Notes under the pieces: model-generated | Databases searched by the model: none | What the model was told of the DNA's origin: nothing | What the model saw: only the letters and a program-made list of their open reading frames with translations | Made by a program: the position numbers and the translations under genes | Source: Rhodococcus sp. KRD197 | Lineage (GTDB): Bacteria; Actinomycetota; Actinomycetes; Mycobacteriales; Mycobacteriaceae | Length of the DNA: 64,000 bases | Assembly (NCBI RefSeq): GCF_017168235.1 | Contig: NZ_JABFAO010000010.1 | Location: forward strand, 1-64,000 | Reading direction: 5' to 3' | Shown: positions 1 to 8,410 of the stretch, piece after piece | How positions within the stretch are numbered: position 1 is the first letter of the stretch | How the letters are laid out: each line of letters begins with the position of its first letter

Positions 1-24
1 CCCCTGACCCCTTGCGCCCCTGAT

Positions 25-54
25 GCCCCGTGCGTGCCCCTGCATGCACGGGGC
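25..54. terminator. Hairpin downstream of the uronate dehydrogenase gene
   Basis: A 9-bp perfect inverted repeat (GCCCCGTGC at 25-33, GCACGGGGC at 46-54) with a 12-base loop lies just past the stop of the leftward dehydrogenase gene. There is no clear T-tract, which is usual for terminators in high-GC actinobacteria. The flanking 1-45 region is rich in short CCCCTG/CCCCG repeats. A terminator role is inferred from position only. Confidence 0.4.
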
Positions 55-65
55 GAAGGTGCATC

Positions 66-875
66 TCACATGCGTTTGCCCAGCGGATGATCGCAGAACG
101 CCCCGCCTACCCGCTGCAGGATCGGGTCGTCGAACGTCCATTCGTGCTCGGCCAGAAATTCTTCCGCGAACTGTTCGGCATCGTCCATGGGGCGGTAGCC
201 GATCGCCGCGCCCTCGGCGCCGGACCACCAGGCTCTGGTGTTCTTCGAGATGCCCCAGACCGTGTGAAACCCCTTGGCGTTGTCGGACAGCGACGCTTCG
301 ACGAGGCGTGCAGTGTCGGCCGGCGACATCCAGCTTGCGAGCCCTCGGTAGTTGGGCGGCTTCTCGAAGCTCGACCCGATGCGCAGATTGACCACGTCGA
401 TGCCGAAACGGTCGTGGTACATCCTGCCCAGCGCTTCGACCGCAGCCTTCGACCAGCCGTAGAAGCCGTCGGGACGTGGCGATACGTCGCCCGGGAGCCG
501 CTGGCCGGCGGCTTCGTCGTGAGTCCAGAATCCGACGGCATGGTTGCTCGATGCGGTGACGACGCGGGTGACACCGTGGGCCACCGCAGCGTCGAAGATC
601 GCCTGTGTGCCGTCGACATTGATCGAGAGGATGTTCGCCCACGAGTCCTCGGTACTGAGTCCACCCAGGTGAAGGATCGCGTCGACGCCATCGACTGCGG
701 CCGCGACCGCTGCCCGGTCGGTGACCGATCCCTGCACGAATTCCTCGGTGGCGGAGTCGATATCAGCGATCTCGGCAATATCGAACAGTCGCAGTGTGCG
801 GTCCGGTCGACGCAGCAGCGGGCGCAACATCGCGCCCATGTTGCCGGCGGCGCCGGTGATCAGCAGTCGTGTCAT
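66..875 (-). CDS. udh: Uronate dehydrogenase-like NAD-dependent SDR
   Basis: Extended short-chain dehydrogenase of 269 residues. It has an N-terminal NAD-binding GAAGNMG motif (residues 8-14), an acidic residue (Asp32) ending the second strand, a SSN segment near residue 110 and the catalytic Tyr139-x3-Lys143 as YGWSK. This pattern and length fit bacterial uronate dehydrogenase, which oxidises D-glucuronate or D-galacturonate to the aldarolactone in the cytoplasm. The start at 875 is preferred over an upstream ATG at 914 because the glycine-rich loop follows directly and a GAGAGA-rich ribosome site precedes it. The gene diverges from an aldarate-pathway operon whose semialdehyde dehydrogenase and KdgD dehydratase catalyse the later steps, which supports the call. 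An aldarate dehydratase (gudD/garD) is not in the window. A different sugar-epimerase-like substrate cannot be excluded. Confidence 0.75.
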   Translation of the reverse strand: MTRLLITGAAGNMGAMLRPLLRRPDRTLRLFDIAEIADIDSATEEFVQGSVTDRAAVAAAVDGVDAILHLGGLSTEDSWANILSINVDGTQAIFDAAVAHGVTRVVTASSNHAVGFWTHDEAAGQRLPGDVSPRPDGFYGWSKAAVEALGRMYHDRFGIDVVNLRIGSSFEKPPNYRGLASWMSPADTARLVEASLSDNAKGFHTVWGISKNTRAWWSGAEGAAIGYRPMDDAEQFAEEFLAEHEWTFDDPILQRVGGAFCDHPLGKRM

Positions 876-924
876 CGTCTCTCGTTTCTCTCGGAAGCTT
901 GTGCTCTGCATCACGGTAGTACAT

Positions 925-970
925 ACTTCGAAACGAAGTCACCATCTTGACTAACATTCACGTATGTGAA
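925..970. promoter_or_regulatory. Divergent control region with two inverted repeats
   Basis: Between the divergent uronate dehydrogenase gene and the transporter/dehydratase operon there are two perfect inverted repeats: ACTTCG-AAA-CGAAGT (925-939) and TTCAC-GTAT-GTGAA (957-970). A TTGACT box lies at 947-952. The first repeat resembles operators of IclR-type sugar-acid regulators and the second a LacI/GntR-type site. Which regulator binds is unknown, and no such regulator gene is in this part of the window. Confidence 0.45.
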
Positions 971-1023
971 CTCCACTCGGATCGTCCGGCACGTTCCTGC
1001 CGGTGAAGGAGCACCCACCCATC

Positions 1024-2109
<1,086 letters not shown>

Positions 2110-2125
2110 CACTGAAAGGCAACTC

Positions 2126-3724
2126 ATGACCACCGCAACACATACCTCGCTCACCGGAGACTTCCTGGTCGGCGGCATTCCCCGCACCGGCGCAGGCGCA
2201 CCGATCGTCGCGATCGACCCAAACACCGGATCCACCCTCGAGCCGACGTTTCACCACGCGAGAACGCAGGACGTTCGAGACGCAACCAGAATCGCGAACG
2301 ACGCATTCGACACCTACCGGCAGACCACCTCGCAGGGGCGCGCACAGTTCCTCGACACGATCGCCGAGAACATCATCGGCCTCGGCGACGAACTGATCGA
2401 CCGTGCAGCGGCCGAAAGCGGTCTGCCGCGTGCGCGATTGCTCGGCGAGCGCGGACGCACCGTGGGACAGCTGCGCCTGTTCGCCGCCGTCCTGCGTGAA
2501 GGAAGCTGGAACGGCGCACGGATCGATCCGGCGGTACCCGATCGCGAGCCAGTGCCCCGCAGTGATATTCGCCTGCGCATGGTGCCGCTCGGACCGGTCG
2601 TCGTCTTCGCTGCCAGCAACTTCCCTCTTGCCTTCTCTGTTGCGGGAGGCGACACCGCGTCCGCGCTGGCAGCTGGATGCCCCGTCATCGTCAAAGCGCA
2701 CGACGCCCATCCCGGTACATCGGAACTCGTCGCACGAGCGATCTCGACAGCCGTGGCAGAGCACGGACTCCCCGAGGGCACGTTCTCCATGCTCTTCGGC
2801 AAAGGTCAGACGATCGGCGTCGAGCTCGTCACCGACCCGGCCGTCGCGGCCGTCGGATTCACCGGATCACGCGGCGGCGGCCTGGCTTTGACGCGTGCCG
2901 CTGCCGAGCGAGAGGTGCCTATCCCGGTGTATGCCGAGATGAGCAGCATCAACCCGGTGGTACTGCTTCCGGGTGCGCTCAGGGAGTCCGCCGCCACGCT
3001 GGGAACGAGCTTCGTTCAATCGTTGACGATGGGTGCCGGCCAGTTCTGCACCAACCCCGGTCTGGTGTTCGCCGTCGTCGGCGCCGAACTCGGGGAATTC
3101 TTGAACTCGGCTGCGGCTGCGGTGGGCGCCGCCACCGGCGCCGCGATGCTCACCCCCGGTATCGCCGAGGCCTACGCCTCGGGTCAACGCGCGCTGCGCG
3201 AACATGCCGATGTCGACTCCGTCGCCGCCGGTCGGCCCGGGTCCTCGGTGTATCAGGGACTACCGGAACTTCTCGTCACCGACGCCGAGAACTTTCTGGC
3301 CGAACCCGCACTCCATGCCGAGGTGTTCGGCGCGACATCGTTGGTGGTGCGGTGCGCCGACCTCGACCAACTCCACCTCGCCGTGAACAGCCTGGAGGGA
3401 CAGCTCACTGCGACGGTGCACGCCGCCCCGGTCGATCATGCGGACGCGAGGAAGCTCGTCACGACACTCGAGCGCAAAGTCGGCCGCATTCTGTTCAATG
3501 GCTGGCCAACCGGGGTGGAGGTCGGCCACGCCATGGTTCACGGCGGCCCGTTCCCCGCGACCAGTGATTCTCGAACCACGTCGGTGGGCAGCCTCGCCAT
3601 CGACCGCTTCCTCCGACCCGTCAGCTACCAGGACGTACCGGCCGACCTACTCCCGTCTGCGATCGCCGACGGCAACCCCGACAACATCTGGCGCCGCGTC
3701 GACGGCAGCCTGACACAGGAGTAA
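2126..3724 (+). CDS. 2-oxoglutarate semialdehyde (2,5-dioxovalerate) dehydrogenase
   Basis: Aldehyde dehydrogenase of 532 residues. It carries the VIVKAHDAHPGTS segment, the general-base region AEMSSINPVV and the nucleophile region GAGQFCTNPG. These variants, together with the length, are typical of the ALDH branch that oxidises 2-oxoglutarate semialdehyde to 2-oxoglutarate, rather than of generic ALDHs. The start at 2126 is chosen because GAAAGG precedes it and because the longer reading from 2090 would run into the preceding gene. It sits between the ABC ATPase and KdgD, whose product is exactly this enzyme's substrate. Together with uronate dehydrogenase they make an oxidative uronate/aldarate route into the TCA cycle. 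Confidence 0.85.
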   Translation: MTTATHTSLTGDFLVGGIPRTGAGAPIVAIDPNTGSTLEPTFHHARTQDVRDATRIANDAFDTYRQTTSQGRAQFLDTIAENIIGLGDELIDRAAAESGLPRARLLGERGRTVGQLRLFAAVLREGSWNGARIDPAVPDREPVPRSDIRLRMVPLGPVVVFAASNFPLAFSVAGGDTASALAAGCPVIVKAHDAHPGTSELVARAISTAVAEHGLPEGTFSMLFGKGQTIGVELVTDPAVAAVGFTGSRGGGLALTRAAAEREVPIPVYAEMSSINPVVLLPGALRESAATLGTSFVQSLTMGAGQFCTNPGLVFAVVGAELGEFLNSAAAAVGAATGAAMLTPGIAEAYASGQRALREHADVDSVAAGRPGSSVYQGLPELLVTDAENFLAEPALHAEVFGATSLVVRCADLDQLHLAVNSLEGQLTATVHAAPVDHADARKLVTTLERKVGRILFNGWPTGVEVGHAMVHGGPFPATSDSRTTSVGSLAIDRFLRPVSYQDVPADLLPSAIADGNPDNIWRRVDGSLTQE

Positions 3725-3729
3725 AGATC

Positions 3730-4635
3730 ATGCTCGATGGAGTTCTCTTCTTCCCCGTCACCCCCTTCGACGCAGACGGTAACGTCGACGTGCAAGCGCT
3801 CACCGACCACATCGAGGTAGGCGTCGCAGCCGGCCCCGGTGGAGTCTTCGCCGCGTGCGGAACCGGTGAGTTCCATGCACTCTCACCCGAGGAGTTCCGC
3901 ATCGTGGTGGAGACCACGGTGAACGTCACGGCCGGACGCGTCCCCGTATATGCGGGAGCCGGCGGTGCGCTACCCATCGCCCGCCAGCTCGTGGCCACCG
4001 CTGCGGAGGTCGGCGCGGAGGGGATCCTGCTGCTTCCGCCCTATCTCGTCGGAGCACCCCCCGAGGGCCTCGTCGAATACGTCCGTCAGGTCTCCGATGC
4101 CAGCGAACTTCCCGTTATCGTCTACCACCGAGCGAACGGGCAGTTCACCGAGCGCAGTGCACTTGCCGTCGCCAAGCTACCCAAGGTGGTCGGCTTCAAG
4201 GACGGCGTCGGTGATCTGGATCTGACCTCTCGCATCGTTCGCACCTTGCGCGATGCGCTCGGCGACAAAGAGTTCCAGTTCTTCAACGGGTTGCCGACGG
4301 CAGAGGTGTCCCAGCAGGCATTCCGAAGTATCGGTGTCACCCTGTACTCCTCGGCGGCTTTCGCCTTTGCGCCGGACATTTCACTTGCCTACTACTCGGC
4401 ACTCGAGGAAGGGCAGATCGAACTCGTCGACGCTCTCAACCGTGAGTTCTTCCACCCGCTCGTACGGTTGCGAGACACCACTCCCGGCTATGCCATCGCG
4501 CTGGTCAAGGCCGGCGTGACCTTCGGCGGCATCGATGCCGGCTCGGTCCGAGCGCCGCTCGTCGATGTCTCGGATGCGCACAGGTTCGAGCTGGAGCAGA
4601 TCATCGCTGCGGGCCGGAAAGTGCTGGCACAGTAG
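3730..4635 (+). CDS. kdgD: 5-dehydro-4-deoxyglucarate dehydratase
   Basis: A 301-residue (beta/alpha)8 enzyme of the DapA/N-acetylneuraminate lyase family. The Schiff-base Lys157 lies in VVGFKDGVGD and the partner Tyr132 in VYHRANG. The phosphate-loop position reads GTGEFHALSPEE, a form characteristic of KdgD rather than DapA (usually GTTGE). KdgD decarboxylates and dehydrates 5-keto-4-deoxyglucarate to 2-oxoglutarate semialdehyde. The ATG follows the preceding stop by 5 bases, with AGGAG overlapping that stop, so the two genes are translationally coupled. It is the last gene of the operon, followed by a strong bidirectional hairpin. Confidence 0.88.
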   Translation: MLDGVLFFPVTPFDADGNVDVQALTDHIEVGVAAGPGGVFAACGTGEFHALSPEEFRIVVETTVNVTAGRVPVYAGAGGALPIARQLVATAAEVGAEGILLLPPYLVGAPPEGLVEYVRQVSDASELPVIVYHRANGQFTERSALAVAKLPKVVGFKDGVGDLDLTSRIVRTLRDALGDKEFQFFNGLPTAEVSQQAFRSIGVTLYSSAAFAFAPDISLAYYSALEEGQIELVDALNREFFHPLVRLRDTTPGYAIALVKAGVTFGGIDAGSVRAPLVDVSDAHRFELEQIIAAGRKVLAQ

Positions 4636-4645
4636 GCGGCTCCGC

Positions 4646-4695
4646 CGCATGTGAGTGGAAATACATAGCCTGCTATGTATTTCCGCTCACATGCG
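4646..4695. terminator. Long palindromic bidirectional terminator (copy 1 of a repeated element)
   Basis: Two 23-base arms (4646-4668 and 4673-4695) enclose a CCTG loop. The only imperfection is a T/C difference that still pairs as U-G in RNA. It lies between the convergent kdgD and polyol dehydrogenase genes, and the TAG stop of the latter is inside the right arm. A clearly related element occurs at 28567-28612. Confidence 0.75.
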
Positions 4696-6160
4696 CGAGC
4701 AGCGCCTCCAACGTCGACCGGGCGCCGTTGTCGTGCAGAGACTTCAGCTGCTTGGTGTACTCGGCGACGAATCTTTCGTTGTCGACGAGGTCGCCGAAGA
4801 CCGATCGGTTTGCGATGAACGCCGTCGGGTCCTCGTGCTGCTTCCGCGCCAGCGGGACGAGGGTGTCTTTCAACTGGTCGACGATCTCGATCGGCTCGCC
4901 CTGCTCGTCGACTCCTTCGGCGTAGCGTGCCCAACTGGCGACGACGGCGGTGGATAGCGCTATGTCCCCGCCGGTTTCGAGATTGCTGCGGATGACGGGC
5001 AGCAGCCACTTCGGGATTCGGTCGGAGGATTCCGCGCAGAGCCGCGCGACCGTATCGCGAATCTCGGGATTGGAGAAGCGTTCGATCAGCGTCCTCTTGT
5101 ACTCGTCCAGGTCGATTCCCGGCACGGCCTGCAGCGTCGGGGTCGCCTCGTTGTCCATGTACGCCAACAAGAACTGCGCGAACGAGCGATCCTGCGCCAC
5201 CTCGTGCACCAGGTGGTAACCACTGAGGTAGCCGAAGTAGCACAGAGCCTGATGGCTGGCGTTGAGCAGTCGAAGCTTCATCAGCTCGTACGGCGTGACG
5301 TCCTCGACCACCTGCACCCCGACGTGCTCCAACTGTGGGCGACCCAGAGTGAAGGCGTCCTCGAGCACCCACTGCGTGAACGGCTCACCGGCGACGGGCC
5401 ACTGGTCGTCGATCGCGTAGCGGTCTTTCAGCTCCCGCATCACCTCGGGTGTGGTCACCGGGGTGATGCGGTCGACCATCGAGTTGGGGAATGCGCCCTC
5501 GGCTGTGATCCACTCGGCCAGCGACGGATCCTTCAGCTGTGCAAAGGCGGTGAACGTCGACTGCGCGATGTGGCCGTTGCCCTCGATGTTGTCGCACGAC
5601 ATGATGGTGAACGGCTTCAGGCCACGTTCCCGACGCCGCGCCAACGCCGCAGTCACCAGCCCGAACGTGGTGGTCGGAACCGCCCCGGCTTCGAGATCGG
5701 CGACGACGGAGGGGTTTTCGGCGTCGAACTCGCCTGTCGTGGCCGAGAAGTTGTAGCCGCCCTCGGTGATGGTGAGCGAGACGATCCTCGTGGTCTCGGC
5801 GGCCATCTTCTCGATGACAGCCTCGGCGTCGTCCGGCGCGAACAGATACTCGACGATCGAGCCGATCACCCCGGTGTCCCAGGTGCCGTCGGAATGCTTG
5901 AGGGCCAGGGTGAAAAGGCAGTCCTGGGCGTCCATGACATCCTTCATCTTTCGATCCCCGGGCAGAACCCCGACACCGCAGATGCCCCAGTCCATCGCCT
6001 CACCCTGTTGCAGTAGACGATCCACGTACATCGCCTGGTGGGCACGGTGGAACCCGCCGACACCGAAGTGCACGATGCCCACCTTCACCTCGGAGCGATC
6101 GTAGGTGGGGACCGCCACGTCCTCGATGAAATCGTCGAGGGTGTGCGAGTTCAACTTCAT
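4673..6160 (-). CDS. Mannitol/arabitol-type long-chain polyol dehydrogenase
   Basis: A 495-residue polyol-specific long-chain dehydrogenase that oxidises a sugar alcohol (mannitol, D-arabitol or sorbitol) to the ketose with NAD. The family signature KLRLLNASH supplies Lys295, Asn300 and His303, and Asn191 sits in SCDNIEG. These are the positions reported as catalytic in the well-studied Pseudomonas mannitol 2-dehydrogenase. The N-terminal VHFGVGGFHRAH is the usual nucleotide-binding segment. ATG 6160 has AAGGAG upstream and overlaps the preceding stop as ATGA; an in-frame start at 6319 would sit inside the neighbouring gene. The final residues and stop codon are encoded by the terminator palindrome. 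Mannitol versus arabitol preference cannot be read from sequence alone. Confidence 0.85.
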   Translation of the reverse strand: MKLNSHTLDDFIEDVAVPTYDRSEVKVGIVHFGVGGFHRAHQAMYVDRLLQQGEAMDWGICGVGVLPGDRKMKDVMDAQDCLFTLALKHSDGTWDTGVIGSIVEYLFAPDDAEAVIEKMAAETTRIVSLTITEGGYNFSATTGEFDAENPSVVADLEAGAVPTTTFGLVTAALARRRERGLKPFTIMSCDNIEGNGHIAQSTFTAFAQLKDPSLAEWITAEGAFPNSMVDRITPVTTPEVMRELKDRYAIDDQWPVAGEPFTQWVLEDAFTLGRPQLEHVGVQVVEDVTPYELMKLRLLNASHQALCYFGYLSGYHLVHEVAQDRSFAQFLLAYMDNEATPTLQAVPGIDLDEYKRTLIERFSNPEIRDTVARLCAESSDRIPKWLLPVIRSNLETGGDIALSTAVVASWARYAEGVDEQGEPIEIVDQLKDTLVPLARKQHEDPTAFIANRSVFGDLVDNERFVAEYTKQLKSLHDNGARSTLEALLAHVSGNT

Positions 6161-7185
6161 GCGTTGGTCTCCTTCGGCAGTGTGACAACAGCTTTGATGC
6201 TGCCCGGCGTTCTGTCGGCGTTCAACGCGTCCTCGACGTGGGCCAGATCGAACCGCGCGGTGACCATGGCGTCGAGGTCGACGAGACCGGCCAGCACAAG
6301 TTCGCGCGCGATCGGCCACGTGTTGGCATATCGGAACACACCCGTGACGATCAGTTCGCGGTTCTGGATCACCGAGATCGGCAGCGGATAGTCGGAGGCG
6401 CCCATGCCGACGAGGACCACGGTACCGGCGGGGCGGACGGCGTGGATGCCGTCGACGACGGCCCGCGGCGCCCCGGACGCGTCGATGAAGGCATCGACGT
6501 CGAGAGCCCGGATGTCCTCGACGGCCGGATCGACGACGCGCGTCGCGCCGAACGTCGAGGCGTTGGCGCGTCGGGACCCGTCGATGTCACTGACTATCAC
6601 CTCCGTCGCACCGAATGCGCGCGCGACCTGAGCGGTGACCAGGCCGACCGGGCCTGCCCCAGCGATGAGCACACTCGACCCGGGGGTGATCCGAGCCTTC
6701 TGAGCGGAGGCGATCCCCACCGAGAGCGGCTCGAACAACGCGGCCGCCTCGTCGGAGATCTCGTCGGGAACCGAGTGCGCGAAGATGGATTGGATGACGA
6801 CGTACTCGGCCAGCGCACCGTCGATCGGGGGTGTAGCGAAGAACTCCATGGCCGGGCACAGGTTGTATCGGCCGGCCCGGGACTGTGCGCTGGTGGGGTC
6901 CGGACGCTGAGGCTCGATCGAGACGCGTTGACCGACGCGACCGGGGTCGACGTCGGCGCCCACCGCGACGACGATTCCCGCAGCCTCGTGTCCGAGGACG
7001 AGCGGACCGGTGACGACGTGATCACCGATGCGTCCTTCGCGGTAATAGTGAGCATCAGATCCGCATACGCCGACAGCTGTGACCCGAATCAGGACCTCGT
7101 CCGAGGCCGGTGTGGGTACCCGACGTTCTTCGAGGCGGATTTCCTTAGGTCCGCTCAGGACGCTGGCCGCCATCGTCGGTGGCAC
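6157..7185 (-). CDS. Zinc-dependent polyol (sorbitol/xylitol-type) dehydrogenase
   Basis: Medium-chain dehydrogenase of about 342 residues. The catalytic zinc site appears as GVCGSDAHYY and GHEAAG, and the cofactor-binding loop as AGAGPVGL followed by VSDIDGSRR, the Asp favouring NAD(H). The closest family members are sorbitol, iditol and xylitol dehydrogenases. The structural-zinc loop seems reduced: the region after SIEPQRP has one obvious Cys rather than four, as in other sorbitol dehydrogenases. GTG 7185 is preferred because GGAG lies six bases upstream; ATG 7173 and GTG 7221 are alternatives. It is the first gene of a two-gene leftward operon, coupled by ATGA to the long-chain dehydrogenase and divergent from the SorC regulator and importer. 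Confidence 0.8.
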   Translation of the reverse strand: MPPTMAASVLSGPKEIRLEERRVPTPASDEVLIRVTAVGVCGSDAHYYREGRIGDHVVTGPLVLGHEAAGIVVAVGADVDPGRVGQRVSIEPQRPDPTSAQSRAGRYNLCPAMEFFATPPIDGALAEYVVIQSIFAHSVPDEISDEAAALFEPLSVGIASAQKARITPGSSVLIAGAGPVGLVTAQVARAFGATEVIVSDIDGSRRANASTFGATRVVDPAVEDIRALDVDAFIDASGAPRAVVDGIHAVRPAGTVVLVGMGASDYPLPISVIQNRELIVTGVFRYANTWPIARELVLAGLVDLDAMVTARFDLAHVEDALNADRTPGSIKAVVTLPKETNA

Positions 7186-7239
7186 CGATAACTCCGAGGG
7201 GTTGTGTGTTGTGTAGATCACACCTGAATGCTAGCTTAT

Positions 7240-7272
7240 TGAGCAGAAGAACACAGCATGAGCATCTGCTCA
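7240..7272. promoter_or_regulatory. Probable SorC-family operator between divergent polyol operons
   Basis: TGAGCA half-sites occur at 7240-7245 and 7259-7264, and an inverted TGCTCA at 7267-7272. The last two form TGAGCA-TC-TGCTCA. The first extends to TGAGCAGA and mirrors TCTGCTCA at 7265-7272. The site sits between the two divergent start regions, as expected for a regulator controlling both transport and catabolism. Binding by the adjacent regulator is inferred. Confidence 0.55.
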
Positions 7273-7288
7273 CAACTGAGGAGTGGCA

Positions 7289-8410
7289 TTGTCTGCAGCG
7301 GTTCCAGAGCTTCCGGGCTCGCAGCGATCGTCGAAAACAACCGACGACCTGCGGCTCGCGCTCAGAGCGGCCTCGATGTACCACCTCGAGGGCGCAACGC
7401 AGGCCCACATCGCTGCCAAGCTCGGAGTCTCGCGTCCGACGGCGGGACGCCTGATTGCCAAGGCGCGTGCACTGGGGCTGGTCTCCATCGAGATCAACGT
7501 CCCCGACGAGGTTCAGGGCACCGTGCACGCCGACATCGAGCAGGAACTCGAGAAGCTGTTCGGCCTCACCGAGGTGTTCGTCGTCCCGGACGTCGTCGAC
7601 GGAACCGACACCGGATATGGCTCGCTCGGTCGTGCCGCAGCCGCGATGCTGACCCGCAGGCTCGACGCCACCGACACCCTCGGTTTCACCTGGGGTCCCG
7701 AAACGGTGGCCGTCGCCCATTCGCTGAAAACACGCGGGGCGAAATGCGCGCAGGTTGTTCAGCTCGACGGCTCGATGAGCTCCGCCAACTACCAGACCGG
7801 CGTCGAATACACACTCGGGCGGTGCGCTGAATACCTGCAGGCGAGGCCGGTCCGACTCAACGCGCCCCTGTACGCCGATCCAGCCACGGTGACTGCCCTG
7901 CATCAGGATTCGGTGATTTCACGCGCCCTCAAAGCCGGGACCGAGGCCGATGTCATGATCTACGGCCTCGGTCCCGTTTCCACCTCCACCACCTTGTTCG
8001 AAGGCAGCTTCATCGACACCGATGTCCTCGAGGAGCTGCACCATCTCGGTGCCGTGGGTGAGATCGGCGGCAGGTTCTTCTCGATCGACGGCACGCCCAC
8101 CGCCGGCTCCCTTCCGTCTCGGACGGTGTCGGTCGAACTCGATGCCATTCGCGCCTGCGCGGGAGCCATCCTGATCTCCGGTGGCCGCAAGAAACATCAG
8201 GCCATGCTCGGTGCGCTGCGCGGTGGGTTCGCCTCCGTTCTGGTCACCGATATCGAAAGCGCGCGTTGGTTGACGGCGCAGAAGGGGCCGGGAGTGGAGC
8301 CCGCAGGAACGACCCAGAAGGGGCCGGGAGTGGAGCCCGCAGGAACGACCCAGAAGGGGCCGGGAGTGGAGCCCGCAGGAACGACCCAGAATGGAGAGCA
8401 ATTCAAGTGA
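7289..8410 (+). CDS. SorC/DeoR-family transcriptional regulator with a repeat-derived C-terminal tail
   Basis: An N-terminal helix-turn-helix (roughly residues 25-65, including HIAAKLGVSRPTAGRLI) is followed by a SorC-type sugar-binding domain related to phosphosugar isomerases. It should sense a polyol or its phosphate and control both flanking operons through the TGAGCA sites. TTG 7289 has GAGGAG five bases upstream; GTG 7283 overlaps that site and is less likely. The recognisable domain ends near TDIESARWLTA. Three 12-residue repeats (QKGPGVEPAGTT) and a short end then add about 40 residues not expected in this family. The stop overlaps the next start as GTGA. The extension is probably a repeat expansion that removed the original stop. 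Confidence 0.82.
   Translation: MSAAVPELPGSQRSSKTTDDLRLALRAASMYHLEGATQAHIAAKLGVSRPTAGRLIAKARALGLVSIEINVPDEVQGTVHADIEQELEKLFGLTEVFVVPDVVDGTDTGYGSLGRAAAAMLTRRLDATDTLGFTWGPETVAVAHSLKTRGAKCAQVVQLDGSMSSANYQTGVEYTLGRCAEYLQARPVRLNAPLYADPATVTALHQDSVISRALKAGTEADVMIYGLGPVSTSTTLFEGSFIDTDVLEELHHLGAVGEIGGRFFSIDGTPTAGSLPSRTVSVELDAIRACAGAILISGGRKKHQAMLGALRGGFASVLVTDIESARWLTAQKGPGVEPAGTTQKGPGVEPAGTTQKGPGVEPAGTTQNGEQFK
8279..8386 (+). repeat. Three identical 36-bp tandem repeats inside a coding region
   Basis: A 36-bp unit beginning CAGAAGGGGCCGGGAGTGG is repeated exactly three times (8279-8314, 8315-8350, 8351-8386), with the first five bases of a fourth copy after it. The unit length is a multiple of three, so the frame is kept. 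Each unit can form a small CGGG/CCCG hairpin. The complete identity of the copies suggests recent duplication. Confidence 0.95.

Noticed and set aside
66..914. Uronate dehydrogenase starting at ATG 914
   Set aside because: It would add 13 residues ahead of the glycine-rich strand with no family support; the start at 875 has its own ribosome site.
4651..4690. Palindrome at the polyol dehydrogenase 3' end as an insertion-sequence end
   Set aside because: There is no transposase and no target duplication nearby, and its place between convergent genes fits a terminator better.
8279..8391. CRISPR-like array
   Set aside because: The three 36-bp units are directly adjacent with no spacers and keep the reading frame, so it is a coding tandem repeat; no cas genes are present.
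8197..8406. Leftward small ORF reading through the tandem repeat
   Set aside because: Because the unit length is a multiple of three, several frames stay open through the repeat. It has no ribosome site and is antisense to the regulator gene.
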